Source of the DNA: a bacterium UBA2214
Lineage (GTDB): Bacteria; Zhuqueibacterota; Zhuqueibacteria; Residuimicrobiales; Residuimicrobiaceae
Reading direction: 5' to 3'
DNA: 12,022 nt
Assembly (NCBI GenBank): GCA_002327255.1
Contig: DCUM01000225.1
Location: 1-12,022, forward strand
Part shown: piece after piece, positions 1 to 7,600 of the stretch
How the letters are laid out: every line of letters starts with the position of its first letter
Numbering within the stretch: the stretch's first letter is position 1
Notes under the pieces: generated by a model
What the model saw: the letters and a program-made list of their open reading frames with translations, nothing else
What the model was told of the DNA's origin: nothing
Databases searched by the model: none
Translations under genes and position numbers: made by a program

Positions 1-2
1 CC

Positions 3-1076
3 CTGGCCCTGAAAACGTGCCGGCGGCGCTTGCTGAGGTGGTTTGAAAAAAACGCCCGCGATTTGCCGTGGCGGCGCACCCGCGATGTCTATGCGATCTG
101 GATTTCCGAAATCATGCTGCAGCAGACCCAGGTGCAGCAGGCGTTGCCCTATTATCTGCGTTTCATGCAGCGTTTCCCCGATGTGGCGGCGCTGGCGGCC
201 GCGCCACTGGATGAGGTCTTGAAGCAGTGGGAGGGCATGGGCTATTATGCGCGCGCCCGCAATCTGCATCGCGCCGCCGGGCAGATCATGGAAGAGCATG
301 ACGGCCGTTTCCCGGCGGAGGTGAAAAGTGTCACCGCGCTGGCGGGCATCGGAGCGTACACCGCGGCCGCCATTCTCAGCATCGCCTTCGGCCGGCCGCT
401 GGCGGTGGTGGATGGCAACGTCATCCGCGTCATCAGCCGGCTCCATGCGTGGCCGGGCGACGCCAGGTCCACAGCCGGAAAGCAGCGCTTGCAGGAGATG
501 GCGCAGCGCCTGCTGGATGCGCGCGCCCCCGGCACCTTCAACGAGGCGATGATGGAATTGGGCGCCCTCATCTGCACGCCGCAAAATCCGCTCTGCCGCG
601 GCTGTCCCGTGCGGGCCTGCTGCCGCGCTTTTGGGCGGGGCGAGGCGGAGCGTTTTCCGCTCAAAGCCACCCCCAGACCCAGGCCGCATCATCACATGAC
701 GGCCGCGGTGATCTGGAAAGACGGCACCATACTGATCGCGCGCCGCCCGGAAAAGGGCTTGCTGGGCGGGTTATGGGAATTGCCCGGCGGCAGGCAGGAA
801 GCCGGTGAAGGGCTCGAAGAGGCCCTGGCGCGGGCAACGGCGGAGACACTGGACATTGGCATCGCCATTGGCGGACTTTACGCCCGCCTCAACCACGCCT
901 ATACCCACTTTTCCATCACCCTGCATGTCTTTACCTGCCGTTATCTTTCCGGTGCGCCCCGCGCTGCGCTGCACAGCGATTGGCGCTGGGTTGCCCCTTG
1001 TGATCTCGATCGCTTCGCCTTCCCCCGAGCCCATCGCCGCATCATCGATCAATTGCTGCGCGAGGCACAGCCATAA
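3..1076 (+). CDS. mutY: A/G-specific adenine DNA glycosylase MutY (5' end outside window)
   Basis: MutY removes adenine mispaired with 8-oxoguanine or G, as part of the GO base-excision repair system in the cytoplasm. Numbering from the TTG at 30, the expected parts appear in order: catalytic Glu27 in SEIMLQQTQV, the helix-hairpin-helix LAGIGAYTAAA (104-114), catalytic Asp128 in VDGNVIRV, and a [4Fe-4S] cluster C-X6-C-X2-C-X5-C (Cys182, 189, 192, 198). The Glu-Asp and Cys spacings equal those of E. coli MutY. A C-terminal Nudix-like 8-oxoG recognition domain follows (about 225-345; GGLWELPGG and HAYTHF visible). The TTG at 30 is probably not the start: the frame stays open to the left edge, and the upstream residues (CRRRLLRWFEKNARDLPW) continue the MutY N-terminal helix, so the true start should lie left of the window. 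The stop is TAA. A promoter candidate in the 120-bp gap suggests the next gene is transcribed separately. Confidence 0.96.
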   Translation: MALKTCRRRLLRWFEKNARDLPWRRTRDVYAIWISEIMLQQTQVQQALPYYLRFMQRFPDVAALAAAPLDEVLKQWEGMGYYARARNLHRAAGQIMEEHDGRFPAEVKSVTALAGIGAYTAAAILSIAFGRPLAVVDGNVIRVISRLHAWPGDARSTAGKQRLQEMAQRLLDARAPGTFNEAMMELGALICTPQNPLCRGCPVRACCRAFGRGEAERFPLKATPRPRPHHHMTAAVIWKDGTILIARRPEKGLLGGLWELPGGRQEAGEGLEEALARATAETLDIGIAIGGLYARLNHAYTHFSITLHVFTCRYLSGAPRAALHSDWRWVAPCDLDRFAFPRAHRRIIDQLLREAQP

Positions 1077-1102
1077 AATGTTCCCGCGCCATAAAAAGAG
1101 AG

Positions 1103-1131
1103 TTGCCAGCCCCGGAAAATTTTTGTATATT
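1103..1131 (+). promoter_or_regulatory. Predicted promoter for the DprA-like gene
   Basis: TTGCCA (1103-1108, 5/6 to the sigma70 -35 consensus) is followed after exactly 17 bp by TATATT (1126-1131, 5/6 to the -10 consensus). The same -10 reads on as TATATTTG (1126-1133), which also matches the Bacteroidota-type -7 element TAnnTTTG; the TTG at 1103-1105 lies 20 bp upstream, close to the spacing used by that system. It sits 66 bp before the ATG at 1197, in a short AT-richer stretch after mutY. Prediction from sequence only. Confidence 0.55.
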
Positions 1132-1196
1132 TGAATGAATGGGCAGGGGTGCTCCTGTTTTGATCGGGCCAACCGCATCGAAATGAGGAGTGCTTT

Positions 1197-1847
1197 ATGC
1201 TGTCCATTTCCCGCATCGCACGCGATGACCCCCGCTATCCCGACGTTTTACGGGCGCACCTCGGTACTCTGGCGCCCGCTCATCTGCAATGGAGCGGACA
1301 TGAACCGCTCCTGACTGCCCCCCAATTGGCCCTGTTCTGTTCGGTTCACTGTCCGGGTGCGATTTTATCCAAAACGTTTGATCTTGCCAATGTGCTGCGG
1401 CAGAATCTGGTGGCGGTGATGAGTGGCTTCCACTCGCCGGTGGAAAAGGAGTGGTTTCTGCTCTTGCAGCGCAGCGCGACGCCGTTGATCAGCTGTCCGG
1501 CGCGCAGCCTCGACAAAAAGCGTCTCTGCGCCGAAGAGCGTTCCCTGATGGCGCAGAAACGGCTGCTTTTACTCAATTTTGGTTTTGCCGCACGGCGGGC
1601 CACCCGTGAGGAGGCCCTGGTGCGCAATCTTTGCATGGCGGCGCTGGCCGAGGTAGTGGTGGTGGCTTATGCGGCCCCCGGCAGCATGTCGGCGTATCTC
1701 TGTCAGATGGCGTCGCGCTGGGGCAAGCGCGTCTATTCCTTTGCGGATCCGGATGCGCCCGGCGATGTGGCGCCCGGCGTGCGGGTGCTGGATGTCAGGG
1801 AGTTGCCGCAGTGGTTTGCCGGCCAGGGCGTCATTTCTGCGACTTGA
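1197..1847 (+). CDS. DprA/Smf-like Rossmann (SLOG) fold protein, short form
   Basis: This 216-residue protein resembles the central nucleotide-binding-like fold of DprA (Smf), which loads RecA on incoming single-stranded DNA during transformation. Visible family traits are the RYPDVL start (13-18), the LL-x-PQLALF strand (38-47), SGFHSPVEKEW (76-86) where DprA has its SGLA-x-GID-x-AH segment, CPARSL (100-105), RRATREEALVRN (133-144) and the strand-loop VVVAYAAPGS (154-163). Canonical DprA features are degraded or absent: the GSR motif reads CSV (48-50), and there is neither an N-terminal SAM/HhH extension nor a C-terminal winged helix. I place it with short DprA-related proteins that carry an SGFHSPxEKE-type motif and whose role is not established. 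GAGGAG (1185-1190) lies 6 bp before the ATG and supports this start. The last 17 bp overlap the 3' end of the convergent lptG. Fold family fairly sure; function unknown. Confidence 0.8.
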   Translation: MLSISRIARDDPRYPDVLRAHLGTLAPAHLQWSGHEPLLTAPQLALFCSVHCPGAILSKTFDLANVLRQNLVAVMSGFHSPVEKEWFLLLQRSATPLISCPARSLDKKRLCAEERSLMAQKRLLLLNFGFAARRATREEALVRNLCMAALAEVVVVAYAAPGSMSAYLCQMASRWGKRVYSFADPDAPGDVAPGVRVLDVRELPQWFAGQGVISAT

Positions 1848-2907
1848 TCAGCACCCAGATGCCGCCGACGAGGAAGAGCACATTGGCGGACCAGGCCGCG
1901 AAGAGGGGCGGCAGCATGCCGTTCTGTCCCATGGATTGCGCCGTCTTGACGATGCCGAAATAGATGAAACAGATGGCCAGGCTGATGCCGAATCCGGTGG
2001 CGGTGCCGCTGCGGCGCCTGGGAGACGAGAGCGGGGCGCCAAAGAGCACGATGATAAAGTTGGCAAAGGGAATGGCGATCTTTAAATAGAGATCCACCAG
2101 CCAGTGATTCGGATTGCCGCCGTTGCGTTCCACTTCGGCGATGAATGCCTTTAATTCCCGATAGGACATCTCTTCCGGTTTTTTCAGGACTTTGGCGAAT
2201 TCTTCGGGCCGGAGGTTCTGGTCCACCAGTTCGAGACGCGAATAGGTGTTGACGATCTCCATGCCGCCGCTGAAATGGCGCTCCACGCCTTCGTAGAGCA
2301 CCCAGACGCTGTCCTCCCAGGCCATGCGGCCGGCATAGATATGCGTCTGCAGCTCGAGTCCTTCGAAGCGGCGGATATTGACGCGGTGGCCGACGTTGTG
2401 CACGGTGTCGAACCAGCGCATGCTGATGCGGCGATCCTGGGCGTCGCGCGCGTAGACGTTGTTGACGCGTTTGCGCCAGGCCTGGCGCTGCTTTTCGAGA
2501 TATTCATCGACGAGTTGCGCGCGCGCGGCGCTGGCGCGCGGCACCACGGTCTCGCCAAACCACAAGGCGCCCAGACTGATCAGGAACGCCGTGATAAAAA
2601 CCGGCATTAAAATCCGGTAGAGAGAAATCCCCGCCGATTTCATGGCGACGAGTTCGTTTTGCCGCGCCATGTTGCCGATACTGAAGAGGCTGGCGAGCAG
2701 GAGCGCCACCGGCAAGGTCAACGTGATGATGAAGGGCATGTAATAGAGATAGAGCTGGGCGATGATCAAATTCGGCGTTTTCTGGCTGATATAGACATCC
2801 AGCTTTTCCACCCCGTCGACGATGACAAAGATGCAGATGAAGGCGAAGAGGGCGAAGAACAATACTCCGAGAAATTTTTTGAGCAGATATTTGTCGAGAA
2901 TTTTCAC
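1831..2907 (-). CDS. lptG: LPS export permease, LptG-type (YjgP/YjgQ family)
   Basis: LptG is an inner-membrane subunit of the LptB2FG ABC exporter, which extracts LPS from the inner membrane and passes it through LptC and LptA to LptD. The 358-residue length is typical. Three N-terminal membrane segments (about 12-32, 52-75, 97-120) precede a periplasmic beta-jellyroll-type domain (about 121-270), then three more segments (about 272-292, 302-320, 330-354). The cytoplasmic loop after the second segment has the family coupling-helix pattern NELVAMKSAGIS, with Glu85 in the place of the Glu that contacts LptB in E. coli LptG. FGAPL marks the fourth segment. The start is GTG at 2907; it gives the usual MKILDKYLLKKFL opening, although its Shine-Dalgarno is weak. 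The gene lies 40 bp after the lptF stop, so the pair is very likely one leftward operon. F versus G is assigned by order and size and is less certain than the family. Confidence 0.9.
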   Translation of the reverse strand: MKILDKYLLKKFLGVLFFALFAFICIFVIVDGVEKLDVYISQKTPNLIIAQLYLYYMPFIITLTLPVALLLASLFSIGNMARQNELVAMKSAGISLYRILMPVFITAFLISLGALWFGETVVPRASAARAQLVDEYLEKQRQAWRKRVNNVYARDAQDRRISMRWFDTVHNVGHRVNIRRFEGLELQTHIYAGRMAWEDSVWVLYEGVERHFSGGMEIVNTYSRLELVDQNLRPEEFAKVLKKPEEMSYRELKAFIAEVERNGGNPNHWLVDLYLKIAIPFANFIIVLFGAPLSSPRRRSGTATGFGISLAICFIYFGIVKTAQSMGQNGMLPPLFAAWSANVLFLVGGIWVLIKSQK

Positions 2908-2947
2908 GAGCAGGCCTGCGAATTAAGGGGTCAATCACCGGGCTGTT

Positions 2948-4333
2948 TCAGGTGCGCCATCGCTCCGTCATGCCCCGCCACAACGATTTGAGGTTACGCA
3001 CCGACAGGATGGCGCCCTCGTGGATTGCCTGAAGAAGCAGATAGATGCCGCCGACGCCGACGATGAGATTGGCGAGCCACATGGCCATGAACGGTGAGAC
3101 GAGACCTTTGTCCGCGAGTTCCTCACCGCCGATCAGGGTGGCCCAATAGAGCAGGAAAAAGCCAAAGCTGATGCCCGCGGCCATGGCCATGGATCCCTTG
3201 CGTGCCATCATGCCCAGGGGGGCGCCGATGAGCACGAAAATGATGCACGCAAAGGGGATGGAATATTTTTTGTGCACTTCGACGGAAAGCTCGTAATTTT
3301 TGCGCTTGAGGCCATCGATGAAGGTTTTTTCCGCCGCCAACTCCTGGCGCAGACGCTGGTGCTCCGTCAGGATTCTGGAAAGGCGCAGCGGAAATTCCGG
3401 CGCGGAATGTTTCCTGTCGAGGGATTCCGGCGGCTGCGGCAGCCAGGTGTTCCAGAAACGCATTATTTTTTCGGACATGCGCCCGAGCGCGGCCTGCGTC
3501 TCCCTGCTGTTATCGGATATCTCTATGCGCATCATCCCGGCACTCTTCTCGCGATCGCCGCGGTACTCGGAATTGCTGCGCTCCATCACCATGTCGGGGA
3601 CCATGATCGAAAGCACCTGTTTGGGGAAGCGCAGCTGCCGGTACTCCTCCATTTTGTCGAGGTTAAGCTCGTACATGATCCCGTCGTAGAGGATGAGCGT
3701 GAGTTGTCCATTGCGCGGGTTGAGATAAATCTTGCCGCGGTCGGCGGTGATGAATTTGCTGGCGTTGGGTTCCGAGTTGTCGTCGATGAACACCGAGTCC
3801 ACATAGGCGGTGTCCGGCGTTTCGACAATATTTTGCACCAGCAGGGTGTAATTGGGCAGATCGCGATAGAGCACGCCGGCTTCCAGGGTGAGGGTGGGGC
3901 GTTTGCGGGCGATATCGGAGGCGAGCAGACGGGCGCGATGGTTGAATTCGGGGAGCACAGCGTTGTTGAACCAGACCAGAAAAAGTGCCAGCACCACCGC
4001 CATGAAAAGCACCGGGGTCATGATGCGCAGCACGCTGATGCCGCTGGCTTTCATGGCGGTGATTTCGTTATCGCCGGAGAGGCGGCCGAAGGCCATCAAC
4101 GCGGCGACCAGCACGGCCATGGGCACCGCCAGCGCGACGATCCAGGCGAGGTTGAGGAAAAAGAATTCGACCACCAGCGTGAATCCGAGCCCGCGGCTGA
4201 GAATCCGCGGCAGTTCCCGGAAGACGAGATTGAGGACGAACACCAGCGTGATGACGCAGTTGGCGAAGATAAAGGGTCCGATATGTTCTTTGAGGATGTA
4301 ACGCCACAGAACCCACATCGTCAGGCACCGCAT
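2948..4333 (-). CDS. lptF: LPS export permease, LptF-type (YjgP/YjgQ family), enlarged
   Basis: This is the partner of LptG in the LptB2FG inner-membrane LPS exporter. Six membrane segments are arranged 3+3 around a periplasmic domain: TM1 about 18-40, TM2 about 55-82, TM3 about 100-125, TM4 about 365-385, with the last ending near 435. The coupling-helix pattern DNEITAMKASGIS (88-100, Glu90) and VLIGAPLGMM in the fourth segment parallel the downstream protein. At 461 residues it is about 100 longer than E. coli LptF. The excess lies between the jellyroll and TM4, in a charged, Gln/Glu/Arg-rich, probably coiled-coil stretch (about 270-360), plus a tail of about 25 residues after TM6. Two starts are possible: ATG at 4333, or ATG at 4318 (Met6), which gives the more family-like opening MWVLWRYILKE. 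Neither has a good Shine-Dalgarno site. The gene is divergent from sprA. Confidence 0.9.
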   Translation of the reverse strand: MRCLTMWVLWRYILKEHIGPFIFANCVITLVFVLNLVFRELPRILSRGLGFTLVVEFFFLNLAWIVALAVPMAVLVAALMAFGRLSGDNEITAMKASGISVLRIMTPVLFMAVVLALFLVWFNNAVLPEFNHRARLLASDIARKRPTLTLEAGVLYRDLPNYTLLVQNIVETPDTAYVDSVFIDDNSEPNASKFITADRGKIYLNPRNGQLTLILYDGIMYELNLDKMEEYRQLRFPKQVLSIMVPDMVMERSNSEYRGDREKSAGMMRIEISDNSRETQAALGRMSEKIMRFWNTWLPQPPESLDRKHSAPEFPLRLSRILTEHQRLRQELAAEKTFIDGLKRKNYELSVEVHKKYSIPFACIIFVLIGAPLGMMARKGSMAMAAGISFGFFLLYWATLIGGEELADKGLVSPFMAMWLANLIVGVGGIYLLLQAIHEGAILSVRNLKSLWRGMTERWRT

Positions 4334-4465
4334 TGAGAATTATGGTATATTATTTGCAATGAATTGTGAGATAACCGCATCGTGAATCAGGCTATAAAGT
4401 ATTAAAAAAAAGTATTGAAAGCTACTATTTTCAGGAACTTTTTGCGCTTAGACTGGTATTTTTTA

Positions 4466-4494
4466 TTGATATTCAGCAGTATTATTTGTACATT
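4466..4494 (+). promoter_or_regulatory. Candidate promoter for sprA
   Basis: TTGATA (4466-4471, 5/6 to the -35 consensus), a 17-bp spacer, and TACATT (4489-4494, 4/6 to the -10 consensus). The -10 continues as TACATTTA, one base from the Bacteroidota TAnnTTTG element. Transcription would start near 4501 and leave a leader of about 140 nt before the sprA ATG, with the hairpin at 4517-4539 inside it. Sequence match only; the AT-rich context makes chance matches likely. Confidence 0.35.
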
Positions 4495-4516
4495 TACAAT
4501 CTTCATCACCGCAGGC

Positions 4517-4539
4517 ACATCTCCAACTATCGGAGATGT
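4517..4539 (+). other. Perfect 8-bp inverted repeat / hairpin upstream of sprA
   Basis: ACATCTCC (4517-4524), a 7-nt spacer, then GGAGATGT (4532-4539), with all 8 bp complementary. The sequence after it is mixed A/T, not a T-run, so it does not look like an intrinsic terminator. It lies about 105 bp before the sprA ATG, just downstream of the candidate promoter. It could be an operator for a dimeric regulator or a 5'-leader hairpin; the sequence does not decide which. The right arm contains GGAG followed by ATG, but that frame closes after two codons. Confidence 0.5.
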
Positions 4540-4643
4540 ATTAAAATCATTTAGTTACGGAGAATGCTTATAGCGCCTTCGTTACCGAACTAGCTCACAT
4601 GAACGGCCAATAACGGTCCTGATTTCACCTAGCTTGCATTTGC

Positions 4644-7600
4644 ATGGCCACTAGTCGTTTGCAGAGATCGATGGTCACCCTGCCGCCTGCGGTGGTGCTT
4701 TCGATGGTCATTTTATTTTGTCTGATGGGGCAAGTCCGGGCGGACGAGCGTATGCCCGGGCCTTATATCGGTGTGCGCCTGCCGCAGATGGTGACGCCTA
4801 TTGTTCCCCTGTTTGAGGAGCGGCCTTTTCTCGGGCTGCACCTCGAGGGTGCGGTGTCTCCATTGCTGAAGCGTGCGGTCCCCGATATCCGCCGCGAGGT
4901 CAAAGTCGACAGCAGCGGCCGCAACATCAATTTTTCTGAAAAGATCGGGAAAATCCCCGTTGAAATTCCCGCCTATCTGACGCTGGAAGAGTATGCCCGG
5001 CAGCGCCAGAGGCACAATCTGCGTTCCATGTGGCAGCGCAACACACTGGCCAAGCTCGGTGAGCGTTCCGCCTACGCCACCGGGAGCGGCGCCCTGCGCA
5101 TCGACATCCCTGTGGAGATCAAAAGCAAGACCTTCCAAAAAATCTTCGGCAGCGGCACGGTTGGACTCGACGTCACCGGCGATATCAATATCAAGGGTGG
5201 CTTGCGCCATGAAAAGCGCAGCGAAGTCAAGTCGACCATGAACCAGGGCAATGATACCAATTTCAAGATGGAGCAGACGCAGCGTTTTCGGGTCTCGGGG
5301 CACATTGGCGACAAAGTGACCATCGGTGTCGATCAGGACTCGGAGCGCATGTTCGATTTCGAGAATAACCTGCAACTGAAATACAAGGGGTATGAAGACG
5401 AGATCATCGAGTCCATTGAAGCGGGCAATATCGCACTCAATCTGCCGCGCACCAACTATGTCACCTATGGCGGCAAGAGTTCGGGTCTGTTCGGTATCAA
5501 AAGCGTCTTCCGTTTGGGAAATCTCTCGCTGACCGCCATCGCCAGCCAGGAGAAAGGACAGAAGAAAAAGCTCGACTTTAAAGGCGGCACGGTGGATGAT
5601 GTCAACGAGATCAAGGACTACAATTACGTCAAGAATGTCTATTTTTTCATCGATGAGTTATACCGCAGGCAGTTTCCCCAGCGGGGGTCGGACGGCGAAT
5701 TTTTGATCGATCCCAGCCGGCGCATCTCGCGCATTGAAGTATACAAATCCAAACCGCAGTATGTCAAGTCGAGCGCCGAGTCCTATGTGCACGGCTGGGC
5801 CTGGGTGCCGGCCGCCGCGGACTCGAACAAGCTGGTCATCGTCACCGGCGACACGACGGTGCAGGATCAGATCAACACCTATCGCGGGCCTTTTTTGCGC
5901 CTGGAGAAGACCAGCTATTACGTCGATCCGGAGCTGGGTTACATCCGCCTCAATGAAATGCTGCAGGCCGATGAGGTGCTGGCGGTAGCCTTCCAGGATA
6001 CCAGCGGACGCATTCGCGGCAACATCAATTTCGATCCGGGCAAGGATCGCGTTCTGCAGCTGCGGCTGTTGCGGCCTTCCAATCCGCGGCCGACCAACAA
6101 AACCTGGAGCCTGGCGTGGCGCAATGTCTACAATATCGGCGCCGCGTCCGAGAGCAATTTCGAGTTGAAGATTTTATACAAGCCTTCGGCGGGCATTCCG
6201 GAAGAGACCATCAGGCTGGATGGCAAGACCACCAGTTATCTCCAGGTATTCGGCCTCGACCGGGTGGGCCGCACCGCGGGGAGTCCACCCGACAACATCA
6301 TCGACAAGAACGACAACATCCTGCGGCTGAGGCAGGGCGAGCTGTGGTTTCCGACGCTGCACCCCTTCGATCCTGACGAGCCCGAATACCAGGCTCTGTT
6401 GCCGGAGGATAAACGGGTGCCCGCCATCTACGATACGACCACCGAGGCGGTTTGGGCCCGGGAGACCAAATTCGTCATTCAGGTCAATTCAAAAATCCGC
6501 AAGTCCGAGATCTCTTTGGGCGTCATGAATGTGATCGAAGGTTCCGAGGAAGTGACGCTCAATGGCCGCCGCCTGCAGCGCGGCACGGACTATATGATCG
6601 AATATTTTTCCGGCACCATCAGCATCAAGAACCAGGAGGCCTTGCAGCCCTCGGCCAATCTGGAAATCACCTATGAAGCCAACCAGGCGTTTCAGATCGA
6701 CAAAAAAACCATCATGGGCGCGCGCGCCGATTATGTGCTCTGGGACGACAGTTTCGTCGGCCTCACCTTCATCTATCTGAACGAGAGCACCCTGGATCAA
6801 AAAGTGCGCGTGGGCAAGGGCCCCATGCGCAACATGATCTGGGACGTCAACTCGGCCATGTCGTTCAAGCCCTTTTTCCTGACGCGGTTCGCCAATATCC
6901 TGCCGTTCGTCGATACCCGGGATGAAACCAGCCTGCGCTTCGAGGGCGAAGTGGCGCAGATCATACCCAACCCCAACACGCGCAACAACGAAGCGACGGG
7001 CGATTTTGACGGCGTCGCCTATATCGATGATTTTGAAGCGGCCAAGCGCTCGACGCCTTTGGGGGTGCAGCGCAGAAGCTGGCGTCCCGCCTCGCAACCG
7101 CTCGCTGTGGTGGATACCACCGCCGATGGCGATGTCGCCTGTGCCAAACGCGGGCGCATGATCTATTATCAGCCCTATACCCAGGTGTCGATCAATGAAA
7201 TCTGGCCCAACCGCGATACCCAGGGCAATCTCGGCACGCAAAATTCCGTGGACGTGCTGGATATCGAATTCACACCGGCCGATACGTTGTTGAATAGAGA
7301 TGGTTCCAGCGCCATCCACGAATCCTGGGGTGGATTGCAAAAGTTTTTATCCGCGGGTTATCAGGATCAATCGGAGTCGAAATTTCTCGAGATCTGGGTC
7401 AAAGGCAGCGAAGGCAACCTCCATATCGATTTGGGGATGATATCGGAGGATTACATCCCCAATCGCCGCCTCGACACCGAGGATCTCTTCAACAACGGCC
7501 TGCGCAATAACCTCCTCGATCCCGGGGAGGATGTCGGCGTCGACGGCATGGCCAACAACGATCCCCGCGCCATCGCCGCGGGCGGCGATTTCTGGGATCT

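Larger units (their letters stand above)
4334..4643. promoter_or_regulatory. AT-rich divergent intergenic region, lptF / sprA
   Basis: This 310-bp gap is visibly AT-rich, especially 4334-4560, against GC-rich flanks. It must hold the promoters for leftward lptF-lptG and probably rightward sprA. It contains a direct repeat AAAGTATT (4396-4403 and 4409-4416, 13-bp period) around an A8 run (4404-4411), the rightward promoter candidate at 4466-4494 and a perfect hairpin at 4517-4539, each listed separately. For lptF only a weak candidate is visible on the minus strand: TTATCT at 4374-4369, 16 bp, then TAATAT at 4352-4347. No plausible small ORF was found; the few ATGs run quickly into stops. Confidence 0.6.

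Noticed and set aside
3272..4336. 354-codon open frame on the + strand opposite lptF
   Set aside because: It lies wholly antisense to a clearly recognisable permease gene and its His/Asp/Glu-rich product looks like the reverse reading of hydrophobic codons; no ribosome binding site or family resemblance.
4347..4374. Minus-strand promoter for lptF (TTATCT, 16 bp, TAATAT)
   Set aside because: Only weak matches (4/6 for the -10, poorer for the -35) in an AT-rich stretch where such matches are expected by chance; mentioned in the intergenic entry but not annotated on its own.
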